DNA of 64,000 bases, from contig CBDCSI010000001.1 of the NCBI GenBank assembly GCA_965221505.1, positions 2,666,001 through 2,730,000 on the forward strand, written 5' to 3'. The stretch's first letter is position 1; every line of letters starts with the position of its first letter. This document shows positions 34,824 to 43,863 of this stretch, piece after piece. Under the pieces are notes generated by a model. It saw only the letters and a list, made by a program, of their open reading frames with translations, did no database searches and was not told the origin of the DNA. Both the position numbers and the translations under genes were made by a program. This DNA comes from CAZPXZ01 sp965221505. GTDB lineage: Bacteria; Pseudomonadota; Alphaproteobacteria; Rhodobacterales; CAZPXZ01.

Positions 34824-35902
34824 TGACGCTCGACCGCAGGGAATTTCTCCTGTCCGCCTCCGCGGCCGCGATGTCCGCCGCCGCAAGGGAGGCCGCAGCG
34901 GAGTGCGGGACGCCGCGATATCTGAGTTCCGCTTCCGACAGGAGCGGCGCCACGTTTCTGATCGGCATGGACTCGCACGGGCGCGAGGCGTTCCGCCTGC
35001 CGACGCCGGGGCGGTTTCACGCCGGGGACGCCCATCCGGTCCGGCCGGAGGCCGTCGCCGTCGCCCGTCGGCCCGGCCGCGTCATGATCGTCCTCGACTG
35101 CGACAGCGGCGCCGAGATCGCCCGAATCCGGGCGCCGGAGGGCCGGCACTTCTACGGACATTGCGTCTATTCGCCGGACGGCGGGCTGCTCCTTGCGACC
35201 GAGAACGATTACGACTCCCCCGCCGGTCGAATCGGAGTATGGGACGCGTCCGACCGGTATCGCAGAATCGGGGAGATCGCGTCCGGCGGTCTCGGACCGC
35301 ACGAGATCGTACGTGCGCCGGGCGGCGGATACGCGGTCGCCAACGGGGGCATCCGGACTCACCCCGACTACGGGCGGACCAAGTTGAACCTCCCGGACAT
35401 GCGCCCGAACCTCGCCTATCTGGGGGAGGATGGCAGCGTCCTCGACCGAGTCGCGCTGCCGGAGGCGTTGCGCAAGAACTCCATCCGGCATCTGGCGGCG
35501 ACGGGTGACGGACGCCTTGCGATCGCGACGGAATGGAACGGCAACCCGACGGCAAGCCCTCCGCTGGTGGCGTTGCATCGCCGCGGCGGCGAACTCGAGT
35601 GGCTTCCGCATCCGGAGACGCCGGCGTTGCGCCATGTCGCGGGATCGATCGCCGCCTCCCGCGACGCCGGCGCCCTTCTCGCGACCGGGCCGCGCGGCGA
35701 CCGGGCTCTTCGCTTCGACGCGGGCGACGGCCGCCCGATCCCGGCTGCCCGGCTTCCCGGGACCAGCGGCGTCGCGGAACGAGAGGAGGGATTCCTGCTC
35801 ACCTGCCGCGACGGAGTCGCCGTGGCGGATTCGAACCGGGCCGAGACGGTCGCCTCCTGGCCGCAGGTCTCCTGGGACAATCACCTGATCGCGATCGGGT
35901 AG
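34823..35902 (+). CDS. DUF1513 periplasmic protein
   Basis: 359 residues with a Tat-type N-terminus (LDRREFLLSASAAAMSAAAREAAA). The body is a predicted beta-propeller: HFYGHCVYSPDGGLLLATENDY, GLGPHEIVRAPGGGYAVANGGI, RTKLNLPDMRPNLAYLGEDG and SWDNHLIAIG at the end, all DUF1513 features. Function unproven; it is consistently the fourth gene after imelysin, di-heme oxidoreductase and imelysin, so it is probably part of the same periplasmic iron system. The start overlaps the previous stop (TGATG). TAG stop. Confidence 0.88.
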   Translation: MTLDRREFLLSASAAAMSAAAREAAAECGTPRYLSSASDRSGATFLIGMDSHGREAFRLPTPGRFHAGDAHPVRPEAVAVARRPGRVMIVLDCDSGAEIARIRAPEGRHFYGHCVYSPDGGLLLATENDYDSPAGRIGVWDASDRYRRIGEIASGGLGPHEIVRAPGGGYAVANGGIRTHPDYGRTKLNLPDMRPNLAYLGEDGSVLDRVALPEALRKNSIRHLAATGDGRLAIATEWNGNPTASPPLVALHRRGGELEWLPHPETPALRHVAGSIAASRDAGALLATGPRGDRALRFDAGDGRPIPAARLPGTSGVAEREEGFLLTCRDGVAVADSNRAETVASWPQVSWDNHLIAIG

Positions 35903-36183
35903 CCGGGCGCCGTCGCTCCGCCCGACCGGCGCAGGAGATGCGACCTTGCGCGCTCCGGCGCGACCGCGTCGTCGTATCGAGGACAGGCGCCGGAGCGGTT
36001 GGAAACCGGTTGCAGCTTGCTATGGTGCAACCGACGGTCGGCGTCCTCCGCACGCGCTGCGGCGCCGATCGCCCGGCAGACACGGTAACGGGGAGGGAAC
36101 CGTGCGCTTCGAGCCGGCCGCCGGATCCTTCGGCCGGCCCGGCGGGCGCCCGCCCGATCTCCGGCTCAGGAGGAGAACCAACC

Positions 36184-38124
36184 ATGACAAGATGCGTCGC
36201 GATCATCGGCCCGTCTCAATCCGGCAAGTCGGAACTGGCGAACCGGATGGCCGGGCTCGAGGGGGGCCGGGCCGCCCCGGCGCCGTCGGACGACCTGCGA
36301 TGCGTGGAGTTCTCCTTCCTGGACGAGAACTGGGTCGCGCTGGACTGCCCGGGGTCCGTCGAGTTCGGCCAGTCGGCGCTGGACGCGCTCCTGTGCGCCG
36401 ACGCCGCGGTGATCGTGACTTCCGCCGATCCGGACCAGGCCGTGCTCGCCGCCCCATGGATTCGACTCGCCGAACGCTCGGGAGCCCCGCACCTGGTCTT
36501 CGTCAACCGCATGGACGAGTGCCGCTCGACGGCGCGCGACATCGTCGCGTCCGTGCAGGACTATTCGGCTCACCCCGTCATTCTGCGTCAGATCCCGATT
36601 CGCGACGGCGAGCGGATTCTCGGCGCCGTCGACCTGGTCTCCGAGCGCGCGTGGCGCTACCGGGAGGGCGCGCAGTCGGAGTTGATCGAGATTCCGGAGG
36701 ACCTCCGCGACCGCGAGGCGGAGGGTCGCGACGAGCTGCTCGAGAGCCTTTCCGAACTGGACGACTGGCTGCTGGAAGAGATCATCGAGGACCGCACGCC
36801 GGCGACCGACGCCATCTACAGAATTTGCGCCGAGACCCTCGCCGGCAACAAGGTGGTACCGGCGTTCCTGGGCTGCGCCTCCGCCGGCAGCGGCGTCCAC
36901 CGGCTGATGAAGGCGCTGCGGCACGAGACGCCGCTGAGCGACCGGACGCGACGCCGTCTGGGCGGCGTCGACGCGGCCGTGTTCATGGGACGGACGCGCA
37001 AGCATGTGGGCAAGCTGGTCTGGCTGCGTAATTTCACCCCGTCGCTCAAGACCGCCGCGACCGTCGGCGGCGGCGCGATCGGCGGCCTGGTCGAGCCCGC
37101 CGGGGAGCGGCCGGCGGCGGTCGCCGCCATCGACGAGGGGGGCGTAGCCGCCGCCGTGAAGTCGGATCACCTCGCGCCTGGCACCCTGTATCTCGCCGAC
37201 GGCGCGGCGGACAGCCCAGACTGGTACCGCCCCTTCCCGACGCTCTGGCGGCGTACGCTCTCCGCCCGGAACGACCGCGAGGACGTCAAGCTCTCCGAGT
37301 CCCTGCAGAAGATCGCGGCGGAAGACCTCTCGCTGGAGGTCGACCACGACCAGGAGAGCGGGCTGATCGTGATCGGAACCCAGGGCGCGCAGCACGTGCG
37401 GCGCGTCCAGCGGACCCTCGTCGACGTGTTCGGCGTGGAGACCGACGCCGCGCCGGTCGCCGCGCAGTACAAGGAGACTATCTCCCAGACGGCGGAAGTC
37501 CACTTCCGGCACAAGAAGCAGTCTGGCGGCGCAGGGCAATTCGCCGACGTGAAGATGACGGTCGAGCCGGCGCCGAGGGGCGAGGGCTTCTCCTTCGCCG
37601 CGACCATTCACGGCGGTTCGGTTCCGAGGAACTACATCCCCGCCGTCGAGCACGGCGCCGAAGAGGCGCTCGCGCGGGGCCCGCTCGGCTTCCCGGTCGT
37701 CGACGTCAAGGTCAATCTTCACGACGGCCAGCACCATTCGGTCGATTCGTCCGACATGGCGTTCCGAATCGCCGGCCGGGGCGGCGTGGCGACCGGGCTG
37801 AAAGACGGACAGCCGGTGCTGCTCGAACCGATCTTCGAAGTTCGCTTTCACGCGCCGTCGGTGTTCACCGGCGCGTTGAACCCGCTGATCTCGTCGCTGC
37901 GCGGACAGATTCTCGGCTTCGACCGGGCGGAAGACGCCGAAGGATGGGACGAGGTTCGGGCCCTGATGCCGGGCGCGGCGCTCGAGGATCTCATCAACCA
38001 TCTCCGTTCGGCGACGCAGGGCGTGGGCCGGTTCGAAGCCGAACTCTCGGTGTATCAGGAACTCTACGGCCGAGAGGCCGACGATATCGTGGCGCGACGC
38101 GCGGAGGAGAGCGGACGCAAGTAG
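36184..38124 (+). CDS. Elongation factor G-like GTPase paralog
   Basis: 646 residues with EF-G domain order (G, II, III, IV, V) but diverged. G1 is GPSQSGKSELA (residues 9-19), G3 DCPGSVEF, G4 NRMDE. The usual EF-G signature GITI in switch I is missing and the region between G1 and G3 is short. Later blocks are intact: ARNDREDVKLSESLQKIAAEDLSLEV in domain III, FRHKKQSGGAGQFADVKMTVEP at the start of domain IV, and VFTGALNPLISSLRGQILGFD in domain V. It is shorter than true EF-G (about 690). Such FusA2-like paralogs are common in alphaproteobacteria and their role is unclear; ribosome recycling or stress translation is an inference. A strong GGAGGAGA ribosome site precedes ATG 36184. Confidence 0.88.
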   Translation: MTRCVAIIGPSQSGKSELANRMAGLEGGRAAPAPSDDLRCVEFSFLDENWVALDCPGSVEFGQSALDALLCADAAVIVTSADPDQAVLAAPWIRLAERSGAPHLVFVNRMDECRSTARDIVASVQDYSAHPVILRQIPIRDGERILGAVDLVSERAWRYREGAQSELIEIPEDLRDREAEGRDELLESLSELDDWLLEEIIEDRTPATDAIYRICAETLAGNKVVPAFLGCASAGSGVHRLMKALRHETPLSDRTRRRLGGVDAAVFMGRTRKHVGKLVWLRNFTPSLKTAATVGGGAIGGLVEPAGERPAAVAAIDEGGVAAAVKSDHLAPGTLYLADGAADSPDWYRPFPTLWRRTLSARNDREDVKLSESLQKIAAEDLSLEVDHDQESGLIVIGTQGAQHVRRVQRTLVDVFGVETDAAPVAAQYKETISQTAEVHFRHKKQSGGAGQFADVKMTVEPAPRGEGFSFAATIHGGSVPRNYIPAVEHGAEEALARGPLGFPVVDVKVNLHDGQHHSVDSSDMAFRIAGRGGVATGLKDGQPVLLEPIFEVRFHAPSVFTGALNPLISSLRGQILGFDRAEDAEGWDEVRALMPGAALEDLINHLRSATQGVGRFEAELSVYQELYGREADDIVARRAEESGRK

Positions 38125-38207
38125 CCGCCGCCCCTCGGCGGGAGCCGTCGGGCGCATCTTGCGGCGGCCGGGCGCGTCGCCGAACGACACGGGAGCGCGA
38201 CGGTAAC

Positions 38208-38960
38208 ATGCCGGAGACCGGATCCCCCACGGCCGCGGCCGTGGTCATCGGCGACGAGATCCTGACCGGGCGAACGGCCGACCGGAACGTTCAGACGCTT
38301 GCGCGCACGCTCGACTCCATCGGCGTGGAGCTTCGGGAGGTGCGGGTGGTGCGGGACGACTCCGCTTCCATCCAGGAGGCGGTAAACGCGCTGCGCGCGG
38401 CGCATGCGCACGTCTTCACCTCCGGCGGCATCGGACCGACGCATGACGACATCACGGCGGACTCCGTCGCGGCGGCCTTCGGCGTGCCGATCGACGTGCG
38501 CGCCGACGCGCGCGAGATTTTGCAGGCCCGCTACCCGAATCTGGAACTGAACGAGTCGCGGCTTCGCATGGCCCGAATTCCGGAGGGCGCCGAACTCGTT
38601 CCGAACCCGGTCAGCGCGGCCCCCGGCTTTCGCCTCGGCAACGTCTGGGTAATGGCCGGCGTTCCGGCGATCTTCGAAGCCATGCTCGCTCACGCGGCCG
38701 CGCGCATCTCGGGCGGACCCCGGATGAAGAGCCGCTCGCTCTCGGCCGCGGTGCCCGAAGGCACGCATGCCGGCGATCTCAGGGCGCTCGCCGAGCGCTA
38801 TCCGGCCCTCGCGATCGGCAGCTACCCCTTCGCCCGCGCCGGGGTCGTCGGCTCGACCATCGTCGTGCGGGGGGTCGACGAGGCGGAAGTCGCAGAATGC
38901 GCGGACGAGGTACGCAGCGTGCTCGCCGCCCACGGCGCGACGGACGTTCACGAGGCGTGA
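38208..38960 (+). CDS. CinA/MoaB-like molybdopterin-binding domain protein
   Basis: 250 residues: the N-terminal COG1058 part of competence/damage-inducible protein CinA. Motifs are AAVVIGDEILTGRTADRN, FTSGGIGPTHDDITADSVAAAFG and VWVMAGVPAIFEAML. The C-terminal nicotinamide-nucleotide amidase domain of full CinA is absent, as in many stand-alone alphaproteobacterial versions. It may hydrolyse ADP-ribose-type nucleotides, but the substrate is not certain. It follows the EF-G-like gene after 83 bases on the same strand. Confidence 0.85.
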   Translation: MPETGSPTAAAVVIGDEILTGRTADRNVQTLARTLDSIGVELREVRVVRDDSASIQEAVNALRAAHAHVFTSGGIGPTHDDITADSVAAAFGVPIDVRADAREILQARYPNLELNESRLRMARIPEGAELVPNPVSAAPGFRLGNVWVMAGVPAIFEAMLAHAAARISGGPRMKSRSLSAAVPEGTHAGDLRALAERYPALAIGSYPFARAGVVGSTIVVRGVDEAEVAECADEVRSVLAAHGATDVHEA

Positions 38961-39021
38961 CGCGGAAGGGAGACCGGAAAACGCCCCTCCGCAGTCCGGG
39001 TCTGGTATGCTCGGCGCCGTA

Positions 39022-39105
39022 GCCCGCTTGGCGGAATGGCAGACGCGGCGGACTTAAAATCCGCTTCCTTCGGGAGTGCCGGTTCAAGTCCGGCAGCGGG
39101 CACCA
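39022..39105 (+). tRNA. tRNA-Leu (anticodon UAA)
   Basis: A complete class II tRNA of 84 bases with encoded CCA. The acceptor stem gcccgct pairs with agcgggc, the discriminator is A, and CCA occupies 39103-39105. The anticodon stem gcgga/tccgc has loop cttaaaa with anticodon TAA at 39055-39057. A long variable arm (ttccttcgggagt) and T arm gccggttcaagtccggc complete it. It decodes UUA/UUG leucine codons. Confidence 0.97.
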
Positions 39106-39144
39106 GGCGAGACGCGACAACGAGGACCCTTGCGGAGCGTTCCC

Positions 39145-39741
39145 ATGGCCGATTCCGATTCCAACGGCACGGCGGAAGCCCCGGCGCAGAGCCTGAGCGG
39201 GTTCTTCCTGATATCCACCCGTCGCGACCCGACCGGCGGACCGTTCGACCGCAGCGTGGTTCTGCTCTGCTCCCACGACGATTCCGGCGCCATGGGGCTC
39301 ATCGTCAACGCCTGTCTCCGCAAGCCCACCGTCGGGGACCTGCTGGAGGAATTCGGGCACGGGGCCAACAAGGCGCTGAAGAGCCAAGGCGTGCATTTCG
39401 GGGGGCCGGTCGAGACCGGGCGCGGGTTCGTCCTGCACGGCGCCGACTACAAGTGCGAAGGCACCATCGAGGTCACCGACGAAATCCGTCTCTCGATCGC
39501 CCGGCAGATCCTGGCGGACCTGGCCGAGGAAAAGGGCCCGTCCACCTTCCTGGTGGTCATGGGCTACGCCGGCTGGGCGTCCGGCCAGCTCGAACAGGAG
39601 TTGCAGCGCAACGACTGGATTCCCGGACAGGCCTTCGCCGACGTCGTCTTCGACCCGGGCACGATCGACAAGTGGGAAGCGGCCTTGTCCAGAAACGGGA
39701 TCGAGCCGGTGTCCCTCGCTCCGTCAGGGGGCTACGCCTGA
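39145..39741 (+). CDS. AlgH/YqgE family protein (DUF179)
   Basis: 198 residues. The domain reads LSGFFLISTRRDPTGGPFDRSVVLLCSHDDSGAMGLIVN, then VHFGGPVETGRGFVLH, LVVMGYAGWASGQLEQELQRNDW and C-terminal FDPGTIDKWEAAL. This is the full UPF0301/AlgH family, cytosolic and of unknown biochemical role. ATG 39145 gives a 12-15 residue polar leader before the domain. The last 18 bases overlap the 3' end of the convergent GNAT gene. Confidence 0.9.
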   Translation: MADSDSNGTAEAPAQSLSGFFLISTRRDPTGGPFDRSVVLLCSHDDSGAMGLIVNACLRKPTVGDLLEEFGHGANKALKSQGVHFGGPVETGRGFVLHGADYKCEGTIEVTDEIRLSIARQILADLAEEKGPSTFLVVMGYAGWASGQLEQELQRNDWIPGQAFADVVFDPGTIDKWEAALSRNGIEPVSLAPSGGYA

Positions 39742-40317
39742 GCGCGTATCGCGTCGCGCGGGAGCCAGCCGGGCGTAGAGTTCGTGGTCCCGCCACAGGC
39801 CGTCGATTTCCAGATAGGCGTCCGCGCGTCCCTCCCGGCGAAACCCGCAACGGAGCAGCAGCCGGCGGGACGCCTCGTTCTCCGGGACGCAGGCCGCCTC
39901 GACCCGGCTGACGTCCAGCTCGTCGAACGCGTGACGGACGGCCGCCTCCACCGCCTCGCGCATGTAGCCCCGGCGGCGGTAGTGCGCGCCGATCCAGTAG
40001 CCGAGAGTCACCGTGTTGGCCGGCCAGCTTCGCCGGTTCTCGAGCGACAATCCGCCCATCAGGGCGTCGTCGCCGGCGCGAAAGACCAGGAACGCCCAAC
40101 TGTCCCGCGCCTCCGCCGCCTTCCGCGCCAGACGCACGCGCCGACGAAAGGTGCCGCGTTCGAGCGAATCGTACCCCCAGCGCGGCTCCCAGGGTTCGAG
40201 AACCTCCCGGTCCCGGCGCCGAATGGCGATCCACGCGGCGCCGTCCCGACGGCGGGGCAACCGCAGATACACCCGTCCGAAAAACGCCGCCGGCGCGTCG
40301 GCGCCCGAGCCGAACAC
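39724..40317 (-). CDS. GNAT N-acetyltransferase, RimJ/RimL type
   Basis: 197 residues. It shows the RimJ-like N-terminus (VYLRLPRRRDGAAWIAIRR), the WEPRW strand, and acetyl-CoA motif A GYWIGAHYRRRGYMREAVEAAVRHAF, then VSRVEAACVPENEASRRLLLRCGFRREG. It should acetylate a protein N-terminus or other amine. It is last in the cox3-SURF1-thrC-M16-GNAT set, 28 bases after the peptidase, an order I recall from Rhodospirillales. Confidence 0.88.
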   Translation of the reverse strand: MFGSGADAPAAFFGRVYLRLPRRRDGAAWIAIRRRDREVLEPWEPRWGYDSLERGTFRRRVRLARKAAEARDSWAFLVFRAGDDALMGGLSLENRRSWPANTVTLGYWIGAHYRRRGYMREAVEAAVRHAFDELDVSRVEAACVPENEASRRLLLRCGFRREGRADAYLEIDGLWRDHELYARLAPARRDTRSGVAP

Positions 40318-40345
40318 GACCCGCGCCCGCGCCGACCCGGCGGCG

Positions 40346-41614
40346 TCAGTGCGCCCGGATCCGTTCGCTCAACTCGGCGGCGAGCGGCGCGTCGGCGATG
40401 TTTCCGTAGACCGCGAGCGCGAGCCCTCCCTCGTTCAGCATGCGCCGTCCGGCGTCGCGGGTCGCCTCCACGCTGATGGCCTCGATTTCCGCCAGCGTCT
40501 CCTCGAGGGGAATCGGCCGGTCGAAGGTCAGGACGTCCGAGGCGAGCCGTTCGCAGCGCGACCAGGGCGATTCGAGGCCCATGAGAACGGAGGCCCGAAG
40601 CTGCTTGCGAACCCGTGCCACCTCCTCCTCCTCGACGTCCCCGATCGCGCGCCGGTATTCGTCCATGACGACGGATCCGAGCTCCCGCACGGTGTCCGGT
40701 CCGGTGCCGGACGCGACGGCCATGAGGCCGGAGTCCTGAAAGCGGCTGCACCAGGCTCCGATGAAGTAGCAGAGTCCGCGGCGCTCCCGCGCTTCCTGGA
40801 AGAGGCGCGACGACATGTTCCCGCCGAGAACGGTGGAGAACGCGTTGGCCGCGTGACGCTCGGGATCGGTCCGGCTCGGGCCCGGCAACGCCAGCGCGAA
40901 CTGCACCTGCTGCAGGTCCTTCTCCTCCCGGCTCTCGCCCGGATGGAACTCGGCGGCTTCGGCTTGCGGCGGCGCGCCGTCGTCGGCCATGTCTCCGAAC
41001 AGCGACTCGACCCGGGACAGGACGCTGTCGTGGGTCACGTCGCCGGCCGCCGCGAGCAGCATGTTCCGCGGCCGGTAGTGGGTCGCGACGTAGCCGCGAA
41101 AGTCCTCCGGCCCGAACGAGGACACGGTCTCCTCGGTGCCGAGAATGTCGCGACCGAGCGCATGGTTCGGGTAGACCGCCTCCATCAGGTTGCTCCGGAC
41201 GCAATCCTCGGGCGAATCCTTGCTCCGGCCGATCTCCTGGATGATGACCTGCCGCTCCTTTTCGACGTCCTCCTCGGCAAAGCGCGAGTCCCGAAGGATG
41301 TCGGCCAGGATGTCGATCGCCACGTCGATTTCCTCGCTGAGAAGGCGGACGAAATACGCCGTCCGTTCGCTGGACGTGTAGGCGTTCATGAACCCGCCGC
41401 CCGATTCGATCGCCGTAGCGATCTCGAGGGCGCTTCGCGAACCCGTGCCCTTGAAGGCCATGTGTTCGAGAAAATGAGACAGCCCGTTCTGCTTCCCGGT
41501 CTCGTCCCTCGAGCCGACGTCGACCCAGACGCCGACCGCGGCAGACGCGATCCCCTCCATCCGGTTCGTCGCGACGCGCAACCCGTTCGGCAGACTCGAA
41601 ACCTTGACCGTCAT
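40346..41614 (-). CDS. M16-family zinc peptidase (processing-peptidase-like)
   Basis: 422 residues: one M16A/B pair of halves. The inverted zinc site HFLEHMAFKG (HxxEH, about residues 47-51) is intact, and the third ligand Glu lies in the EEDVEKERQVIIQEI region. GGNMSSRLFQEARERRGLCY marks the second half. It resembles the mitochondrial processing peptidase beta subunit and bacterial PqqL-like peptidases, probably cytosolic, cutting small peptides. Its ATG overlaps the thrC stop (ATGA). Confidence 0.9.
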   Translation of the reverse strand: MTVKVSSLPNGLRVATNRMEGIASAAVGVWVDVGSRDETGKQNGLSHFLEHMAFKGTGSRSALEIATAIESGGGFMNAYTSSERTAYFVRLLSEEIDVAIDILADILRDSRFAEEDVEKERQVIIQEIGRSKDSPEDCVRSNLMEAVYPNHALGRDILGTEETVSSFGPEDFRGYVATHYRPRNMLLAAAGDVTHDSVLSRVESLFGDMADDGAPPQAEAAEFHPGESREEKDLQQVQFALALPGPSRTDPERHAANAFSTVLGGNMSSRLFQEARERRGLCYFIGAWCSRFQDSGLMAVASGTGPDTVRELGSVVMDEYRRAIGDVEEEEVARVRKQLRASVLMGLESPWSRCERLASDVLTFDRPIPLEETLAEIEAISVEATRDAGRRMLNEGGLALAVYGNIADAPLAAELSERIRAH

Positions 41615-43005
41615 CCGATGCCTCCTTCCTGCATCCGCGCCCTCAGCGCCGCATAATCGTCGTCCAGGACCTCCCGCCGCTCCGGCGCCGCCAGCACGGC
41701 CTCCAGGCGCGCCGGAACGGGCGGCCGGCGCCCGGTCGCACGTTCGACCGCCTCCGGAAACTTGGCCGGATGCGCCGTCGACAAAATCACCGCGGGCTCT
41801 TCCGCCGGAACGCATGCGCGGCATGCGAACGCCGCCGTCGCCGTGTGCGGATCGACGGTCAGCCCGTGCCGCTCCGACAGGTCGCGCATGGTCTCGGCGC
41901 AGTCGGCGTCCGTCGCAGCTCCGGAATCGAACCCCTCGCGAAGGCGCCGATGCGCCGCCTCGCCCAATTCGAGGACGCCGTCTCGGTCGAAGGCCTCCAT
42001 CCAGCTCCGCACCCGGCCGGCGTCCCCGTCGCTCAGCTCGTACAGGATCCGCTCGAAATTCGACGCCGCCTGGATGTCCATGGACGGCGAGTCCGTCGGC
42101 ACTACGGGAGCGCGCTCGCCGCGTCCGGTCGAGACGATCCGGTGCAGGATATCGTTCCGGTTCGCCGCCACCACGATCCGCCGGACCGGCAAACCCATGC
42201 GGGAAGCGGCATAACCCGCGAACGCGTTGCCGAAGTTCCCGCTCGGCACGACGAAGGTCACCGGCCGCTCCGCCGCGCCGGCGCGAAGGCCGGAATGGAA
42301 GTAGTACACGCTCTGCGCCAGTATGCGCCCCCAATTGATCGAGTTGACCGCCACCAGGTTGCAGGCGTCCCGGAAGGCGTGGTCGTTGAACGCCGCCTTG
42401 ACCAGCGCCTGGCAATCGTCGAAGTCTCCCCGCACGGCGATCGCATGCGCGTTCGCGCCCGAAGGCGCGGTCATCTGGCGCCGCTGCACGTCCGACACGC
42501 GGCCCTCCGGGTATAGCACCCAGGCCGAAATCCGCTCCCGGCCGCGGAAGGCTTCGACGGCGGCCGATCCGGTGTCGCCGGAGGTGGCGCAGATCATGGC
42601 GGCGCGTTGACCGCGGCGCGCCAGCGCCCGGTCGAGCAGCCGGGCGATCAACTGCATCGCCACGTCCTTGAAGGAGAGCGTCGGCCCGTGGTGCAGCTCC
42701 AGGAGCCACCGGTTCGGGCCCATCGGCGCCATCGGAACCCGCTCTTGCGCGTCGAACGTCGCGTAGGCGTGCCCGAGCGCTTCGGCGAACTCCCGCTCTC
42801 CGGGAGCGCCGCCGAGAAAAGGTCGCATGATCCGGAAGGCCAATATTTCGTACGGGAGTTTCGCCATTGCGCGCAACTCGTCGGCGGAGTGTCGCGGCCA
42901 GGATTTGGGCATGTGAAGGCCGCCGTCCCGGGCCAGTCCCCCGAGCAGCACGGATTCGAGATCCGGCAGATCCTCTCTCGCGCCTCGCGTGCTCGCGTAT
43001 TCCAC
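41611..43005 (-). CDS. thrC: Threonine synthase
   Basis: 464 residues, PLP-dependent, converting O-phosphohomoserine to threonine. The PLP lysine is in HGPTLSFKDVAMQL (about residue 108), phosphate binding in CATSGDTGSAAVEAF, and SINWGRILAQSVYYF and VVPSGNFGNAFAGY are family blocks. The N-terminus YASTRG is the typical start of the long bacterial form. Precedes the M16 peptidase with a 4-base overlap. Confidence 0.95.
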   Translation of the reverse strand: MEYASTRGAREDLPDLESVLLGGLARDGGLHMPKSWPRHSADELRAMAKLPYEILAFRIMRPFLGGAPGEREFAEALGHAYATFDAQERVPMAPMGPNRWLLELHHGPTLSFKDVAMQLIARLLDRALARRGQRAAMICATSGDTGSAAVEAFRGRERISAWVLYPEGRVSDVQRRQMTAPSGANAHAIAVRGDFDDCQALVKAAFNDHAFRDACNLVAVNSINWGRILAQSVYYFHSGLRAGAAERPVTFVVPSGNFGNAFAGYAASRMGLPVRRIVVAANRNDILHRIVSTGRGERAPVVPTDSPSMDIQAASNFERILYELSDGDAGRVRSWMEAFDRDGVLELGEAAHRRLREGFDSGAATDADCAETMRDLSERHGLTVDPHTATAAFACRACVPAEEPAVILSTAHPAKFPEAVERATGRRPPVPARLEAVLAAPERREVLDDDYAALRARMQEGGIG

Positions 43006-43151
43006 GGTCGATCCCTCATGAACCGCGCAGTCCGCGCAACCCGTACCGGCTTCCTACCGGCGTTCCCCGAATCCGGCAAGCCGAGGCGCCGATCAGAGGC
43101 AATTCCGCCCGCCGTCCCGACCGTGTCGCCGCGCAAGGGGCGCCGGTCGCG

Positions 43152-43844
43152 TCAACCCGTCCGCCCGCCCCGCTCCCGGCGCCACAGCAGACCTCCGATC
43201 ACGAGCCAGGCGGCTGCGAGCGCGGCCCAGGTCGCGGCATACTCGATATGGACGTTGCGCCGGTCGGGCTCCGGGGCGTCGGCCCGGGGAAAACCGCCCG
43301 GCGCGGAATCGCGGGCGACGACCAGGACGGTTTCCGCGCCGGCCGCCACCGCCAGCGCGTCCACGTCGCGCGCGAACCAGAGGCCGGTCTCCGGGTCGGG
43401 CTCCGGCACGAAAAATCCGCGCTCCCTCGGCCAGGAGAGCACCCCCTCCACCGCGACCGATCCTTGGCTCTGGCCCTCCGGCCGGAGCGACGGGTCGCGC
43501 AGCCGCTCCGGCACGAATCCCCGATCCACCAGGACACGGCGTCCGTCCGGCGTATCGAGCGGCGTGATCACCCGTACGCCCGGCCCGAGGGGCGGCAGCG
43601 AGGTCAGCACGTGCCGCTCGTCGGAGTGAGCGAATCTTCCCTCGACCCGGACCGGCAGCAATTCCTGTTCGACGGGCGCGAACGCGGCCGGCAGGGGCGC
43701 AGGCGGCAGCGACAGGCGGAGGGCCGCCAGTTCGATCCGGTCCTCCCTTCCCAGCGCCCGAACCCCCTGCCAGGCGCAAAGCCCGGCCAGAATCAGGAAC
43801 CCGGCCAGGATGCCGGAGGCGAGAACCGCCTTCCGTGGCGTCAC
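43152..43844 (-). CDS. SURF1-family cytochrome oxidase assembly protein
   Basis: 230 residues with TM helices at both ends (about residues 8-24 and 203-222) and a periplasmic domain between. Family blocks are VRVEGRFAHSDERHVLTSL, GVRVITPLDTPDGRRVLVDRGFVPERLRDPS, and RNVHIEYAATWAALAAAWLVIGGL. It helps heme a insertion into cytochrome c oxidase. GTG 43844 is chosen because it gives a short basic N-terminus before TM1. It follows cox3 after 19 bases. Confidence 0.88.
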   Translation of the reverse strand: MTPRKAVLASGILAGFLILAGLCAWQGVRALGREDRIELAALRLSLPPAPLPAAFAPVEQELLPVRVEGRFAHSDERHVLTSLPPLGPGVRVITPLDTPDGRRVLVDRGFVPERLRDPSLRPEGQSQGSVAVEGVLSWPRERGFFVPEPDPETGLWFARDVDALAVAAGAETVLVVARDSAPGGFPRADAPEPDRRNVHIEYAATWAALAAAWLVIGGLLWRRERGGRTG

Positions 43845-43863
43845 GACAGGACGGCTTGGCCGC

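Noticed and set aside
35820..35850. tRNA T-arm-like string (ggattcgaaccgggcc) inside the DUF1513 gene
   Set aside because: It is coding sequence (VADSNRAETV), and no acceptor, D or anticodon arms can be drawn around it.
38125..38141. Hairpin ccgccg-cccct-cggcgg directly after the EF-G-like stop as a terminator
   Set aside because: The stem is only 6 base pairs with no T run, too weak to claim.
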